Positions 35,967 through 43,685 of a DNA stretch of 64,000 nucleotides are shown here, piece after piece. Made by a program: the position numbers and the translations under genes. The notes below the pieces were generated by a model. That model made no database searches. It was not told the origin of the DNA and was given only the letters and a program-made list of their open reading frames with translations. This DNA is from Caldilineae bacterium (GTDB lineage Bacteria > Chloroflexota > Anaerolineae > Epilineales > Epilineaceae). How positions within the stretch are numbered: position 1 is the stretch's first letter; each line of letters starts with the position of its first letter. Where the stretch lies: contig JACKBJ010000005.1 of assembly GCA_020634625.1 (NCBI GenBank), positions 1 through 64,000 of the forward strand. The letters run 5' to 3'.

Positions 35967-36014
35967 AAAATGCGGAGGACGAGCGCGGCGCCCAGTGCCA
36001 CGCTCGTCCTCTGC
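35967..36014 (-). terminator. Long hairpin between convergent genes
   Basis: A 14-bp stem (35972-35985 with 36001-36014, one G-T pair) with a 15-nt loop. On the minus strand it is followed by CATTTTC. A second smaller inverted repeat lies at 36025-36053. Confidence 0.6.
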
Positions 36015-36206
36015 GCCAAATAATGGCCACCACATGGGGGAATGTGGTCGGCCTTCGCGGCCCGGCGAAGGGGGATGCCGAGCCCCGAATTGAATGCACC
36101 AGTGATACCACAAACTCATTTCCGGTGCGGGCACAAGTCGGCCCGGACCCATCCGGAGCGGTGAGTTGGCGTGCTTGCTGCCCGTCCCCGATGGGCTGAC
36201 GGCCGC

Positions 36207-37295
36207 CTAGCCCAGATCGAGGAAGCGCTCCAGATCCTCGAACAGCGCGCGGACGGCCGCGTGCCGCACCGTGTGCCTCGCCTTTCGGCCTTCGTGGCGG
36301 GTCTCGATCAAGCCGGCCTCGCGCAGCTGGCGCGCATGAATGCTGACGGTCGGGCGCGAGATCTGCAGGAAGGCCGCGATCTGGGTGTTGTCCAGGTCGA
36401 GGTGGCGCATGAGGCGCAGGATCTCGAGGCGGGTCGGATCGGCCACGGCCTTGAGGCGCGAGGCCAGATCCTCCACATAGGCCTGAAACGCCTCCCGCAT
36501 GGCATCGGCCTCGGCGAAGGTTGCGATCAGACGGCCGGGTGTGAGCAGGACCAGGTCGGAGTAGCCCAGGGGCTCGACCAGCAGGGTGACCGCCATCCGC
36601 CGCGACTCCGCGGCCAGGCCCAGGCCGGGGAGGTTGACCAGCGGGTGCTGGGCCGGCAGCCGGTCCAAGGGCGAGGCCTGCGCCTCGCCTCCGAGCAGCA
36701 TGCGCCCACGCTGCTCCAGAGCCGTCAGCGCGTCGCGGCGGTGCTCGCGCCAGGGGGAATAGGCCTGATAGTGAAAGCGGTCGAGCGCATGCCAGAAGCG
36801 GTCGTGCAGGTCGCCCCCCCGCAGGTAGCGCGGCAGCCGGTTCAGGGGGTGCTCGGCGTCCAGCGGGCGCTCGCCCAGCTCGGGCAGCCGTTCCGCATCG
36901 AGCTCGGCGCGCGTCATGGCGCGCCAGAGCTGTGCCAGCGCTCGCTCGGGCGGCAGGGCGGGGTCCGGGGCCAGGCCCATCTCCGCGGCGCGGTCGCGCA
37001 GGCGCGCGGCGACGGTCGAGAGGTCCAACGCGCGCATGGCGCGCGTGGCGCTGGTGTAGTCCTCGTCCCAGACCACGTCGGCCAGCCAGGCCAGGATCAG
37101 CGGAACCGACAGGGCGCCGCGACCGGTTCCCAAGAGGGCTTCGATCTCGTCGAGCCAGCCCTCGGGCAGGCTGCCTGCCAAGTCCGACAGGGCTTGCGGC
37201 TCGGCTGCGGGCTGGCGCGCGGTGAGGCCGACGAGCGCCAGACCGAGCTCGATCGCGGCCGATCGGCCGAGCTCCCAAGTTCCTTGCCCTGACAT
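36207..37295 (-). CDS. ArsR-type transcriptional regulator with long N-terminal domain
   Basis: The 362-aa product has a winged helix of the ArsR type at its C-terminus (about 275-355: LKAVADPTRLEILRLMRHL, ISRPTVSIHARQLREAGLI). The first 270 residues are a helical domain of unknown ligand, as in DUF5937-type ArsR proteins. No metal-binding cysteine motif is visible. ATG 37295 has GGAG 8 nt upstream. A strong promoter with nested inverted repeats at 37561-37615 is the likely control region and suggests autoregulation. Confidence 0.87.
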   Translation of the reverse strand: MSGQGTWELGRSAAIELGLALVGLTARQPAAEPQALSDLAGSLPEGWLDEIEALLGTGRGALSVPLILAWLADVVWDEDYTSATRAMRALDLSTVAARLRDRAAEMGLAPDPALPPERALAQLWRAMTRAELDAERLPELGERPLDAEHPLNRLPRYLRGGDLHDRFWHALDRFHYQAYSPWREHRRDALTALEQRGRMLLGGEAQASPLDRLPAQHPLVNLPGLGLAAESRRMAVTLLVEPLGYSDLVLLTPGRLIATFAEADAMREAFQAYVEDLASRLKAVADPTRLEILRLMRHLDLDNTQIAAFLQISRPTVSIHARQLREAGLIETRHEGRKARHTVRHAAVRALFEDLERFLDLG

Positions 37296-37324
37296 GCGCC
37301 GGACTCCCGCGGGGTTGGATGGGC

Positions 37325-37549
37325 TTACAAGGATCCGTTCAACGCAACCTGGACGCGGCGCCGGCGGAGCCGGCGCCGCGGGATCAGACGATGCGACCGA
37401 GGCCGAAGCCGAAGCTTGCCGCGGGGTGGCTGTACAGGCGGGTGTCCGGCAAGTGGCACCGGCAGGTCGGGCTCGCGATCGGAGTTCGGGTCGAACCGCG
37501 GGACTTGGACGGGCGTCGGCGAAACGGGCTTTTCATCGTAGCTCTCCAT
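37325..37549 (-). CDS. Possible small Pro/Arg-rich leader ORF
   Basis: An ATG at 37549 opens a 74-codon frame (start MESYDEKPVSP) downstream of the strong promoter and ending 29 bp before the ArsR gene. The second half is very rich in Arg and overlaps a perfect 12-bp hairpin (37354-37380). There is no ribosome binding site, and the first 17 nt overlap the end of the VWA gene. It may be a real small protein, a leader peptide or chance. Confidence 0.3.
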   Translation of the reverse strand: MESYDEKPVSPTPVQVPRFDPNSDREPDLPVPLAGHPPVQPPRGKLRLRPRSHRLIPRRRLRRRRVQVALNGSL

Positions 37550-39704
37550 CAACACTAGAAGCGTAGCTGTTTGAACATCTGAAAACAAGTATACAGATGG
37601 CTACGCATTTGTCAAGCCCTGTCGAACGATCGGTTCCAGCTCGGCCTGCTCCGGTCCCCGAACGGCCCGATTCAGGCGCGCGCTCAGGGTAGCCGTGGCT
37701 CCGCCGGGACTCGAAGCCAGCTCGCCGGGGCTCGCCGGCCAGAGCCATCAGGTCGGCCACCGCGTAGGCCTCGTCGCTGCCCAGATCGCGCGCCGCGGCG
37801 TCGGCGATGCCGATCACCGCATCCAGGCTCAGGCCCTCGGCGTAAGGGCTCTCGCGCAGGATCTCGGCGAAGGTGGCCAGCGCGCCGGTCAGCCGGAAGG
37901 CGGCATCGGCGTGGTCCCAGCGCTCCACCAGGTCGCTGGCGCGAGCATGGGCTTCCAGGCTCCGGACCTCGCCCGAGTCGGCTCGTGCCCAACGCAGCTG
38001 GACCGTGGCCAGCTCGCCACGCGCATCCGGCACCAGGGACAGCGCGTAGAGCGCCGTCGCGCTCTGGCCGGCGCCGATCTCGCCGGCGTCGACCCGGTCG
38101 TCCTCGAAGTCGCGGTCGGCCAGGTCGCGGTTCTCGTAGCCGATCAGACGGTAGGCCCAGACCGTCTTGGGGTTGAACTCGACCTGCACCTTGGCGTCCC
38201 GCGCGACGAGCTGCAGGGTGGCGGTCAGGTTCTCGCCGAAGATCCGTCGGGCCTCGCGGCGGTCGTCGACGTAGTGGTAGCTGCCCTCGCCGTGGTCGGC
38301 CAGCTGCTCCATGAGCGCGTCGTTGTAGTTGCCCATGCCCACGCCGACGGCGGTGAGCGTGATGCCGCGTGCCAGCTCGCGTTCGATCCGCTGCAGGATC
38401 GCCCGCGGTCCCCGAGCGCCGACGTTGGCCACCCCGTCGGAGCAGAGCACGACGCGGTTGATGGCCTCCGGCTCGAAGGCTTCGGCCGCCAGGTCGTAGC
38501 CCAGCGCGATGCCGGCCTCGGCGTTGGTGGACGCCTGCGGCTGCAGCGCCTCGAGCGCGCGCAGGATCCTGTGCGGCTGGTCGGCCGGCGTCATCGGCAG
38601 GACGACCCAGGCCTCGTCGCTGTAGGCCACGATGGCCACCGCGTCGTCGGGCCCCAGGCCCTCGACCAGGGTCGCCAGGGCATCCTTCACCAGCTCGAGC
38701 CGGTTGTCCCCGCCCATCGAGCCCGAGACGTCGATCACGAAGCTGAGGCGCGCCGGGAGCCGCTGCCGCTGCGACACCGCGCGGGCCTGGATGCCCACGC
38801 GCAGCAGGACCTCGTTCGCGTCGGCGCCGAAGGGGTCGCGGGCGCCGTCGATGCGGAGGGCGAAGTCCTCGGCCCAGGGCTGGCGGTAGCCCTGGTCGAT
38901 GGCGTTGACCATCTCCTCGACCCGCACGGCCGCGGGCGGCGGCATCAGGCCCTGCTCCAGGTAGCTTCGGACCAGGCCGTAGCTGCCCGTGTCCACGTCC
39001 AGGGCGAAGGTCGAGCGGCTGTCGCGCCAGCTGTCCTGCCAGGGGTTGACGCCCCAGTCGTGGAAGAACATGGCGTCGGGCGGTTCGAAGGCTGGCCGAT
39101 CGGGCCGTGGGTAGCGCGAGCGTTCCCGATCCGGCGCCACGACGGACCGGCCGTCGTCCCTGCTGGCTCCGCTGGCGTCCGCGAGGCGCGGCGCCGAGCC
39201 GAGCGCCACGGCCTCATCCGCCGGTGACGACCGCTGCCGGTCGGAGACACGATCGATGGCCCCGGGCTCCCGACGGGGTTCGACGGGGTCGGCGCCGGGG
39301 CGATCCGCGGCCGGAGCCGACCCACGGACCGGCGCGACTTCCGCAGCGGCGCTGCGCTCCGGCGCCAACCGTCCCGGGGCGATCGCGCTGGCGTCGTCGG
39401 CGGCGTTGGCGTCATCGTCGGCGCTGGGCGCGGCTGCCCGTGGCGGGCGCCGATCCGACCAGATGCTGGTATCGGCGGCGCTGTCGGAGCCCGAGCTGCG
39501 AGGCTCCGAAGCGTCGCCGCCGGCGCAAGCGACGGGCAGCAGGCCCGCCGCGAGCAAGGCGAGCCCGGCCAGCCAGGTGCGCCAACCGGGTCGGCGCCGC
39601 CTGGCCGGGCCCGGATCGGGTCTACGCGTCGATCCTGTCCGGTTGCGCGTCGGCTGCTGCATCGTTCGCGTCTCGAGTTCCCGCGGCTCGGCTTGGGTCG
39701 TCAT
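37533..39704 (-). CDS. VWA-domain lipoprotein (YfbK / DUF3520-like)
   Basis: The 723-aa product starts at ATG 39704 after TGGAGGAG. It has a lipoprotein signal ending LLPVAC, a long acidic/Pro linker (60-220), a conserved segment FHDWGVNPWQDSWRDSRSTF then FALDVDTGSYGL, a VWA domain with a perfect MIDAS DVSGSM and SDGVANVG, and a DUF3520-like C-terminal region. The last 30 or so codons are AT-rich, run through the downstream promoter/operator and carry no domain, so the original stop may have been lost. Confidence 0.88.
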   Translation of the reverse strand: MTTQAEPRELETRTMQQPTRNRTGSTRRPDPGPARRRRPGWRTWLAGLALLAAGLLPVACAGGDASEPRSSGSDSAADTSIWSDRRPPRAAAPSADDDANAADDASAIAPGRLAPERSAAAEVAPVRGSAPAADRPGADPVEPRREPGAIDRVSDRQRSSPADEAVALGSAPRLADASGASRDDGRSVVAPDRERSRYPRPDRPAFEPPDAMFFHDWGVNPWQDSWRDSRSTFALDVDTGSYGLVRSYLEQGLMPPPAAVRVEEMVNAIDQGYRQPWAEDFALRIDGARDPFGADANEVLLRVGIQARAVSQRQRLPARLSFVIDVSGSMGGDNRLELVKDALATLVEGLGPDDAVAIVAYSDEAWVVLPMTPADQPHRILRALEALQPQASTNAEAGIALGYDLAAEAFEPEAINRVVLCSDGVANVGARGPRAILQRIERELARGITLTAVGVGMGNYNDALMEQLADHGEGSYHYVDDRREARRIFGENLTATLQLVARDAKVQVEFNPKTVWAYRLIGYENRDLADRDFEDDRVDAGEIGAGQSATALYALSLVPDARGELATVQLRWARADSGEVRSLEAHARASDLVERWDHADAAFRLTGALATFAEILRESPYAEGLSLDAVIGIADAAARDLGSDEAYAVADLMALAGEPRRAGFESRRSHGYPERAPESGRSGTGAGRAGTDRSTGLDKCVAICILVFRCSNSYASSVDGELR
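37561..37615 (-). promoter_or_regulatory. Promoter with nested inverted-repeat operator upstream of the ArsR gene
   Basis: On the minus strand TTGACA (37610-37615) and TATACT (37588-37593) are 16 bp apart. Two nested inverted repeats overlap them: GCGTAGC (37561-37567) with GCTACGC (37600-37606), and CATCTG (37576-37581) with CAGATG (37594-37599). This is a likely repressor site over the -10 and spacer. The region is AT-rich compared with its surroundings. Confidence 0.7.
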
Positions 39705-39904
39705 CTTCTCCTCCAGGAGACTTGGGGGGCGGATGCCGTCTCGCCGGCCCTCGCGCCGGGTCCGCTCGACCTGGTGTGGCGCGGGGGCTCGGTGCGGCAG
39801 CAACACGATCCGTCGTCCATACAACGACCGCTGCATCGATTTGGTTCCATTTCGGGGGCGCTCGGCGCCGCGGCACGGGTTCCGGAAGGGTCCGATCGAG
39901 ACCC

Positions 39905-39933
39905 TTGACGGCTACCTTGCGCCACCATATAGT
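39905..39933 (+). promoter_or_regulatory. Sigma-70 promoter of the aroF-menE operon
   Basis: TTGACG (39905-39910) and TATAGT (39928-39933) are separated by 17 bp. The leader to the aroF GTG would be about 60 nt. Confidence 0.75.
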
Positions 39934-40000
39934 ATCCCGCGACGCTGCACCGCTCGCCGGAAGCGAGACCTCGCTCCGGACGCCTCAGGAGCCTCCCATC

Positions 40001-41140
40001 GTGAACGATCGGCCCACCTCGCCGAGTCCTGCCTCGCCCTTCGCCATGCCCATGCAGGAGATCCTGCACCCCGAGCCGGCGCTCGATCCGGCGGCGCTGG
40101 CGCAAGCCGAGGCGCCGCCCGCGACCCTGTTGGCCGTGCTCGCGCCCGAGGCGCCCCTGCGCGCCGTGCGGGCCCTGGTGGAGCGCCTGCGCCTGAGCGG
40201 GCTGGCGGTGGCGGTCTACGAGCTGGGCAGCGGCGTCCTGGTGCTGAAGGATGCGCGGCCCTCCGACCTGGCCGCGGCCGAGCCAGGCGAGCTGGTCGAG
40301 CACCTGATCACGGCCGACACCAGCTGGCGTCTGGTGCGGCGCGACGTCGTGCCGGCCGGCAGCGTCGTCCGCATCGGCCCGGCGGCTTTCGGTGGGCGTC
40401 AGTTCGGTGTCGTCGCCGGCCCCTGCGCGGTCGAGAGCCGCGCCCAGATCCTGCAGAGCGCCCGCCTGGCGGCCGCGGCCGGGGTGGACCTGTTGCGCGG
40501 TGGGGCCTTCAAGCCGCGCACCAGCCCCTACAGCTTCCAAGGCCTTGGCATGCGCGGGGTCGAGCTGCTGGACGAGGCCCGGCAGCTGACCGGCCTGCCC
40601 TATGTGACCGAGGTGCTCGACCCGGCCGACGTGGAGCCGATGTACCCGCACGTCGATGCCTTCCAGGTCGGTGCGCGCAACATGCAGAACTACGCGCTGC
40701 TGAAGGCGCTGGCCGATCTGGACAAGCCGATCCTGCTCAAGCGGGGACCGAGCGCGACGCTGGAGGAGTGGCTGTTGGCCGCGGAGTACCTGCTGGCCGG
40801 CGGCAACGACCGGGTGATCCTCTGCGAGCGCGGCGTGCGTGGCTTCGGCAACGACACGCGCTTCACGCTCGACCTGGCCACGATGAGCCTGGCGCGGCAG
40901 GCGACGCACCTGCCGGTGGTGGTCGATCCGTCGCATGCGACGGGCGATCCGAAGCTGGTGATTCCGATGGCTTGCGCGGCGATGGCGGCGGGGGCGGATG
41001 GGGTGATGGTGGAGTTCCACCCGCGGCCGGAGCAGGCGCTCTCGGATGGGGCGCAGGCCTTGGTGCCGGGGGAGCTGGAGGCGTTGATGCTGCGGTTGGG
41101 GGCGTTGGCGCCTGCGATGGGGCGGACGGTGGGGCGTTGA
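40001..41140 (+). CDS. aroF: 3-deoxy-7-phosphoheptulonate synthase (DAHP synthase, type I-beta)
   Basis: The 379-aa product starts at GTG 40001, 9 nt after AGGAG. An N-terminal ferredoxin-like regulatory domain (about 40-110) precedes the TIM barrel, with VVAGPCAVES (metal-binding Cys), RGGAFKPRTSPYSFQG, QVGARNMQNY, LLKRGPSATLEEWL, CERGVRGF, DPSHATGD and GVMVEFHP. It joins PEP and erythrose-4-phosphate as the first step to chorismate, the precursor of menaquinone. It heads an operon that ends in menE; its stop overlaps the next start (TTGA). The last third uses more G- and T-ending codons than neighbours. Confidence 0.95.
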   Translation: MNDRPTSPSPASPFAMPMQEILHPEPALDPAALAQAEAPPATLLAVLAPEAPLRAVRALVERLRLSGLAVAVYELGSGVLVLKDARPSDLAAAEPGELVEHLITADTSWRLVRRDVVPAGSVVRIGPAAFGGRQFGVVAGPCAVESRAQILQSARLAAAAGVDLLRGGAFKPRTSPYSFQGLGMRGVELLDEARQLTGLPYVTEVLDPADVEPMYPHVDAFQVGARNMQNYALLKALADLDKPILLKRGPSATLEEWLLAAEYLLAGGNDRVILCERGVRGFGNDTRFTLDLATMSLARQATHLPVVVDPSHATGDPKLVIPMACAAMAAGADGVMVEFHPRPEQALSDGAQALVPGELEALMLRLGALAPAMGRTVGR

Positions 41141-41580
41141 CCGCTGCGCGGTTGTCCCGACAGCTGCTGCTGGTGTATGACGGCACCTGAGGCTTCTGCT
41201 CGAGCGTGGCGGCCTGGATGGCGCGCCTGGATTGGCGGAAGCGGGTGGTTTGCGTGCCCTCACAGGCGCCAGGGCTGATCGAGGCGAGCGGGCTGGAGCC
41301 GGCGGAGGTCGAGGCGGCCGCCTGGGCTCTGGCGCCGTGTGGGCGCTGGCACCGTGGGGCGGGGGCCATCGCCATCGCGCTCGAGCAGCTGTTGCCGGGT
41401 GGTTTGCCGATCTTGAGGGCGGTCTATGCGCTGCCGGGGCTGCATCGGCTGGCGGATGCCGGGTACGGTTGGGTGGGGCGCAACCGGCATCATCTGCCCG
41501 GGACGGCGGTGTGCGCGATCGGGCCTCCGGCGGCGCTCGCGGAGCCGCTGCGGAGCGAGCTGGCGCGGCGCCTGGGCTGA
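41137..41580 (+). CDS. DCC-family (DUF393) thiol-disulfide oxidoreductase with in-frame TGA at the first active-site Cys: candidate selenoprotein
   Basis: From TTG 41137, overlapping the aroF stop as TTGA, one frame runs 147 codons to 41580 with a single internal stop: TGA at codon 18 (41188-41190). Reading it as selenocysteine (U) gives LLLVYDGTUGFCSSVAAW, the DCC signature YDGxCxxC with U at the first Cys. Downstream, PGLHRLADAGYGWVGRNRHHL matches the conserved C-terminal half of the family. These are predicted thioredoxin-like redox enzymes, and UxxC is the usual form in redox selenoproteins. A hairpin at 41208-41227 fits a bacterial SECIS. No sel genes are in the window, so a pseudogene or a read error at one base remains possible. 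A later in-frame GTG at 41206 would give a protein without the active site. Confidence 0.7.
41208..41227 (+). promoter_or_regulatory. Candidate bacterial SECIS hairpin
   Basis: Bases 41208-41214 pair with 41220-41222 and 41224-41227 (seven G-C pairs, one bulged G at 41223) around the loop UGGAU. The loop begins 25 nt after the TGA and has G at its second position, as in the published bacterial SECIS model. Confidence 0.45.
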
Positions 41581-41611
41581 GGGCGGCGCCGGACGCGTAA
41601 CGGGAGGGTGG

Positions 41612-41785
41612 ATGAAGGCCAGGAAGCTGGACCTGGTGATGGTGGGGATCGCGGTGCCGGTGCTGTTGCTCTTTCTGTACGTTGCGTACCTGGTCGTGGG
41701 TGGCTTGGGCTCGGGGTGGGAGCGGCCGGAAGCCGGCGGCAGGGGGTACCCGGCGCCGGCGTCCACCGGGGTCGGGCGCCCATGA
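41612..41785 (+). CDS. Small single-pass membrane protein
   Basis: The 57-aa product starts at ATG 41612, 4-5 nt after GGGAGG. A short basic head (MKARK) precedes one transmembrane segment (about 7-28, LVMVGIAVPVLLLFLYVAYL) and a Gly/Pro-rich tail. It lies 31 bp behind the DCC gene in the aroF-menE operon. No family recognised; a membrane partner of the redox protein is speculation. Confidence 0.6.
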   Translation: MKARKLDLVMVGIAVPVLLLFLYVAYLVVGGLGSGWERPEAGGRGYPAPASTGVGRP

Positions 41786-41853
41786 GGCGGGAGCTTGATT
41801 CGAGCGGAGCCAGCGTGGGCGTCGGTCGCTTGCGGCGGCCGCGAGCCGGGTGA
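41782..41853 (+). CDS. 23-codon mini-ORF bridging to menE
   Basis: Its ATG overlaps the stop of the small membrane protein gene (ATGA) and its TGA overlaps the GTG of menE (GTGA). The peptide (MRRELDSSG..., Arg-rich) resembles no family. It may only carry ribosomes to menE, which lacks a good ribosome binding site. Confidence 0.3.
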   Translation: MRRELDSSGASVGVGRLRRPRAG

Positions 41854-43385
41854 GCGGGAAGGCGGGCCTGTCGGGCTGGCTGCCCTTGCCCTTGCCCCGT
41901 CAGGCGCTCGACCGGCCGGGGCATCCGGCGCTGGAGGTCCACGGGCGGGCGATCGGCTACGGTGAGCTGCTGGACTTCAGCGATCGGCTGGCGCGGCAGC
42001 TGGCGGGGCAGGGGGTAGGGGCAGGCGATCGGCTGGCCCTGCTGCTGCCCGACGGGCTGCGCTTCGCCGCGCTGCTGCATGCCGCCGCCCGCCTCGAGGC
42101 CGTGCTGGTGCCGCTCAACACCCGGTTGAGTACGGCCGAGCTGGCCTGGCAGCTGGCGGATGCGCAGCCCAGCCTGGTGATCGTCGCCTGCGCCTGGCGT
42201 GAGCGGGTGGACGGCAGCTCGGTCCGCGTGCTCGAGCTGCCCGCTTCGGAGCCGGGCGACCCGAGGTCGGGAGCCGGGCTGCCGGACATCGAGGGCCTGC
42301 CCCTGGCGCCCGCGTCGGCCCTGCGGGATCGGGTGCCGCTCGCCGCGACCCAGGCCATCCTCTACACCTCCGGAACCAGCGGCCGACCCAAGGGCGCCGC
42401 CTTGAGCTTCGGGAACCTGGTGTGGAGTGCGCTGGGTTCGGGACTGCGGCTGGGCATGGATGCCGCGGACCGCTGGCTGGCGCCCTTGCCGCTGTTTCAC
42501 GTCGGGGGCATGAGCGTGCTCTGGCGCAGCGCCTTGGCCGGCAGCACGGCCCTGCTGCCCGGCCGCTTCGACGCCGCGCGATTGATCGAGGCGCTGGAAC
42601 GCGATCGGGTCAGCCTGGTCTCGCTGGTTCCGACGATGCTGTCCCGCATCCTGGACGGCTGGGGCGAACGGCCCGCGCCGGCCGGCCTGCGTGCCGTGCT
42701 CCTGGGCGGCGGCCCGATTCCGCCGGGCCTGCTCGCGCAGGCGGCGAGTGCCGGCTTCCCCGTCGCGGTGACCTATGGGCTGACCGAGGCGGCCAGCCAG
42801 GTGGCGACCCGGGCGCCCGGGGCCGGCGAAGGCGCCGCGGCGCCGCCGCTGCCCTTCACGGAGCTGCGCATCCTGGGACCTGATGGAAAGGAGGCGGCGC
42901 CCGGGCAGGCGGGCGAGATCCTCGTTCGGGGCCCCACCGTGATGTCCGGCTACTGGCGCGCCCCGGAGGCCAGCTCGGCGGCCCTGGCCGACGGCTGGCT
43001 GCACACCGGCGATCTCGGCTGGCTCGACGATCGCGGTCACCTGTGCGTCGAGGGCCGGCGCGACGACCTGATCGTCAGCGGCGGCGAGAACGTCTATCCG
43101 GCCGAGGTCGAAGCCGCCTTGCTGCGTCACCCGCAGGTCGCCGACTGCTGTGTCCTCGGCGAGCCCGATCCGGACTGGGGTCAGCGCGTCGTTGCCGTCG
43201 TCGTCCTCCGGCCCGATTTCGACCCGCCGCCGAGCCCCGAGGCCGTCGAATCGGTGCTCACCCCCTTCCTCCGCGGTCAGCTCGCCGGCTACAAGCTGCC
43301 CCGCCGCTACGTCCTGGCGCCCAGCCTGCCGCGGACCGCCGCCGGCAAGCTCCGACGCGCCCGAGTTGTCCAGCTGCTGACCTGA
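41850..43385 (+). CDS. menE: o-Succinylbenzoate-CoA ligase (MenE)
   Basis: The 511-aa product is an acyl-CoA synthetase with the AMP-binding motif LYTSGTSGRPKGA, YGLTEAA, GWLHTGDLGWLDDRGH, GGENVYPAEVE and the C-terminal lysine region RTAAGKLRR. The family is broad; the assignment to MenE rests on length, sequence character and the presence of menC, menA, menB, menH and menD further on. It activates o-succinylbenzoate to its CoA ester. GTG 41850 has no clear ribosome binding site and overlaps an upstream mini-ORF stop. Confidence 0.83.
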   Translation: MSGKAGLSGWLPLPLPRQALDRPGHPALEVHGRAIGYGELLDFSDRLARQLAGQGVGAGDRLALLLPDGLRFAALLHAAARLEAVLVPLNTRLSTAELAWQLADAQPSLVIVACAWRERVDGSSVRVLELPASEPGDPRSGAGLPDIEGLPLAPASALRDRVPLAATQAILYTSGTSGRPKGAALSFGNLVWSALGSGLRLGMDAADRWLAPLPLFHVGGMSVLWRSALAGSTALLPGRFDAARLIEALERDRVSLVSLVPTMLSRILDGWGERPAPAGLRAVLLGGGPIPPGLLAQAASAGFPVAVTYGLTEAASQVATRAPGAGEGAAAPPLPFTELRILGPDGKEAAPGQAGEILVRGPTVMSGYWRAPEASSAALADGWLHTGDLGWLDDRGHLCVEGRRDDLIVSGGENVYPAEVEAALLRHPQVADCCVLGEPDPDWGQRVVAVVVLRPDFDPPPSPEAVESVLTPFLRGQLAGYKLPRRYVLAPSLPRTAAGKLRRARVVQLLT

Positions 43386-43685
43386 TCCGTTCGTCGGCTC
43401 CACCAGGGGCTGTCGCCGGTCCGGGCGGGTCTTCCCAGCCCCGATTCACGGCCATGAGGCAACCTTTTGGCGACCCGGGCGTTAACAGCGGCAGGCCCTC
43501 GCATCCGGGCCCCGATCGCCCGATGAAGGAACCTGGCCGAGCGCGCCGACTCCGGGCGCCTTCCGAAGGCCCTATAATCGACCCAAGTCCGAGGCAGCAG
43601 CCGGCGCCGCGAGCGTGAGCGCCGGTCATCCATCCGCCCTGCGGCGCTTCCCCCGCCGCGCCAAGCGCCCGTCCGGAGAGCCGCC
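43386..43685. other. Intergenic region with promoter for the first VWA paralog
   Basis: This 300-bp gap holds a perfect TATAAT at 43573-43578 and a GGAGA ribosome binding site before the next ATG. No -35 and no ORF are clear. Confidence 0.5.
43573..43578 (+). promoter_or_regulatory. -10 element upstream of the VWA pair
   Basis: TATAAT, giving a leader of about 100 nt to the ATG at 43686. Confidence 0.5.

Noticed and set aside
34203..37278. Very long minus-strand frames antisense to the peptidase and P-loop genes
   Set aside because: They oppose well-supported genes and translate to biased, domain-free sequence.
41188..41190. TGA read as tryptophan or glycine (alternative genetic code)
   Set aside because: TGA is the normal stop of many genes in the window (aroF, DUF1501, ruvA and others), so general reassignment is excluded.
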